This document shows positions 62,804 through 64,000 of a stretch of DNA of 64,000 nucleotides, one piece after another. Under the pieces are notes generated by a model. It worked only from the letters and a program-made list of their open reading frames with translations, ran no database searches and was not told the origin of the DNA. Position numbers and translations under genes: made by a program. How positions within the stretch are numbered: the stretch's first letter is position 1; each line of letters starts with the position of its first letter. This DNA comes from Devosia nitrariae (lineage in GTDB: Bacteria; Pseudomonadota; Alphaproteobacteria; Rhizobiales; Devosiaceae): positions 186,001 to 250,000 of the forward strand of contig NZ_BSNS01000002.1 of NCBI RefSeq assembly GCF_030160115.1. Reading direction: 5' to 3'.

Positions 62804-64000
62804 ATGACTTCAGATCAGGTCATATTAGTCGGTAGTGCAGCGTGCGTTGTCTCAGCGTTCATTCTATTGATTGCGGCAATGGTACGGGAACACTGGCGCT
62901 GGAAACGGATTGTTGCGGCAGAACGGGCGAAACGATCTGCTCTAGAGCAGCGGTTTTCCTCGATCATCGATGCCGATACCGAGGCCGCTCGGATCGTTGA
63001 AGTCGCCACATCGGAGGCGGAGAAGCGAGAAAGCGAGTCAAAGGCGCTTGTGACCTCTCTCGGCATTGATATCGCAAGGCTCAACAGCGAACTCGGGCAG
63101 GTACGGTTGTCCTATCGGGAGAAGAAGGCAATCTTCGACCGTTTGGCGAAGGAGGTTGCGGTATTCGACGAGCGGTTAGCGTTTGCGGAGATGGGCGTAT
63201 ACGAGCCCCACTTCGATTTCGACACGAGCGAAGATTTCAAGGAGGCCATCGTCCGCGTCCGAGACCGGCAGAAAGCGATGGTGTCGAACAAAGCCGCGGT
63301 CGTCTGCCGAACTCAATGGACGGTCGACGGGAGTGCAGCCAGGGGTAGAACGATGACCGAACGCAATGTCAGGCTCACCCTGCGCGCTTTCAACAGCGAG
63401 TGCGATGCCGCCATCGCAAACACTCGGTGGAACAATGCCAATGCGATGGAGAAGCGCATCGAGAACGCGCGCAATCAGATCGACAAGCACAATGCCTCTA
63501 GTCAGGTCGAGATTACCCAGACATATTTCCAATTGAAGCTCGATGAACTCCGGTTGACGCACGAGTATCGCGAGAAGGCAAAACAGGAACGGGAAGAGCG
63601 AGCCGACGAAGCGCGCGCCGCCCGCGAAGAACAAAAGCTTATCCGCGAGATGGAGCGAGCAGAGGAGGAGGAGGCGCGCTACGAGCGAATGCTGCAGAAG
63701 GCTAAAGCCGAGGCCGCGAGTGTGGTTGGTCCCAAGCTAGAGGCATACTCGCAGCAGATCGCTATTCTCGAGCGCGACCTGGCAGAAGCGCATGCAAAAG
63801 TCGAGCGAGCACGCGCCATGGCTGAGATGACTAGGACCGGCTACGTCTACGTCATCTCGAACATCGGCTCATTCGGCCCCGACCTCGTGAAAATCGGGCT
63901 TACCCGACGTCTTGATCCCGCTGATCGCATTCGCGAGCTTGGCGATGCAAGCGTTCCATTCCTCTTCGACACACACGCAATGATCTACAGCGAGGACGCG
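62804..64000 (+). CDS. DUF4041/GIY-YIG (T5orf172-type) protein, 3' end beyond the window
   Basis: Translating from ATG 62804 gives an open frame of 399 codons to the last base. It starts with a membrane span (MTSDQVILVGSAACVVSAFI...), then a helical region and a DUF4041-like domain (FDRLAKEVAVFDERLAFAEMGVYEPHFDF in part). A charged coiled coil spans ~230-345. The C-terminal part begins a GIY-YIG-type nuclease fold at residue 346: GYVYVISN, then VKIGLTRRLDPADRIREL with the family Arg. The arrangement is known from phage and mobile-element proteins. It may be a membrane-tethered nuclease; a defence role is inference only. Confidence 0.85.
   Translation, partial: MTSDQVILVGSAACVVSAFILLIAAMVREHWRWKRIVAAERAKRSALEQRFSSIIDADTEAARIVEVATSEAEKRESESKALVTSLGIDIARLNSELGQVRLSYREKKAIFDRLAKEVAVFDERLAFAEMGVYEPHFDFDTSEDFKEAIVRVRDRQKAMVSNKAAVVCRTQWTVDGSAARGRTMTERNVRLTLRAFNSECDAAIANTRWNNANAMEKRIENARNQIDKHNASSQVEITQTYFQLKLDELRLTHEYREKAKQEREERADEARAAREEQKLIREMERAEEEEARYERMLQKAKAEAASVVGPKLEAYSQQIAILERDLAEAHAKVERARAMAEMTRTGYVYVISNIGSFGPDLVKIGLTRRLDPADRIRELGDASVPFLFDTHAMIYSEDA

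Overview
The window is GC-rich and looks like a chromosomal segment of an alphaproteobacterium of the order Hyphomicrobiales (Rhizobiales). The evidence is a block that I know from this order: a 52-aa conserved ORF, murA, a DUF2948 gene, hisD, UPF0262 plus a low-molecular-weight phosphatase, infA, maf, yacG and tRNA-Phe. The window also has tripartite tricarboxylate (Tct) transporters and dispersed palindromic repeats of the type seen in the order. A Devosia-like genus is possible, but I cannot settle it from sequence alone.

Layout. 1-5.2 kb: 3' part of glycerol kinase, a CAP-domain lipoprotein, an APH-like kinase, glucuronate isomerase and two small membrane-protein genes. 5.4-12.1 kb: a TctD-like response regulator and a histidine kinase whose C-terminus continues into a periplasmic solute-binding domain, facing a tctCBA transporter operon. 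12.2-15.8 kb: a PRC-barrel protein, an ABC-2 exporter pair and a TIGR02587/TIGR02588-like membrane pair. 16-31.3 kb: a carbohydrate and sugar-acid catabolic region. It has a Dpp/Opp-type ABC transporter, a GH39-like glycosidase, a GntR regulator, a Gfo/Idh dehydrogenase, an IlvD/Edd dehydratase, an amidohydrolase-type lactonase, a DapA-like aldolase/dehydratase, an atypical SDR and a galactarate/talarate dehydratase-like enolase-superfamily enzyme. A 15-bp element is shared upstream of the last gene and of uxaC, 26 kb away, which ties the two into one likely uronate/aldarate regulon.

31.3-43.5 kb is a mixed accessory stretch: a zinc-ribbon gene broken by two indels, a DUF1127 gene, an FAD oxidase, a three-gene sensory operon, a LysR/O-methyltransferase/DUF5602 group, a papain-like protein with a peptidoglycan-binding domain, and an MHYT-LytTR regulator. 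That regulator is followed by twin 15-bp repeats on a 21-bp period and a degenerate EAL-domain gene. 43.6-60.6 kb is the conserved housekeeping block, interrupted between murA and the DUF2948 gene by about 10 kb of accessory genes (diguanylate cyclase, AAA ATPase, LysR/SDR/imine-reductase-like group, TetR-controlled exporter, YihY). UPF0262 and the phosphatase are one fused ORF here.

After tRNA-Phe (60.6-64 kb) the sequence changes character: a frameshifted L,D-transpeptidase, an Excalibur-domain secreted protein and a 5' partial DUF4041/GIY-YIG protein, suggestive of an island inserted next to the tRNA. The three single-base losses I found (two in the zinc-ribbon gene, one in the transpeptidase) all lie in short homopolymers, so sequencing error and true pseudogenes both remain possible.
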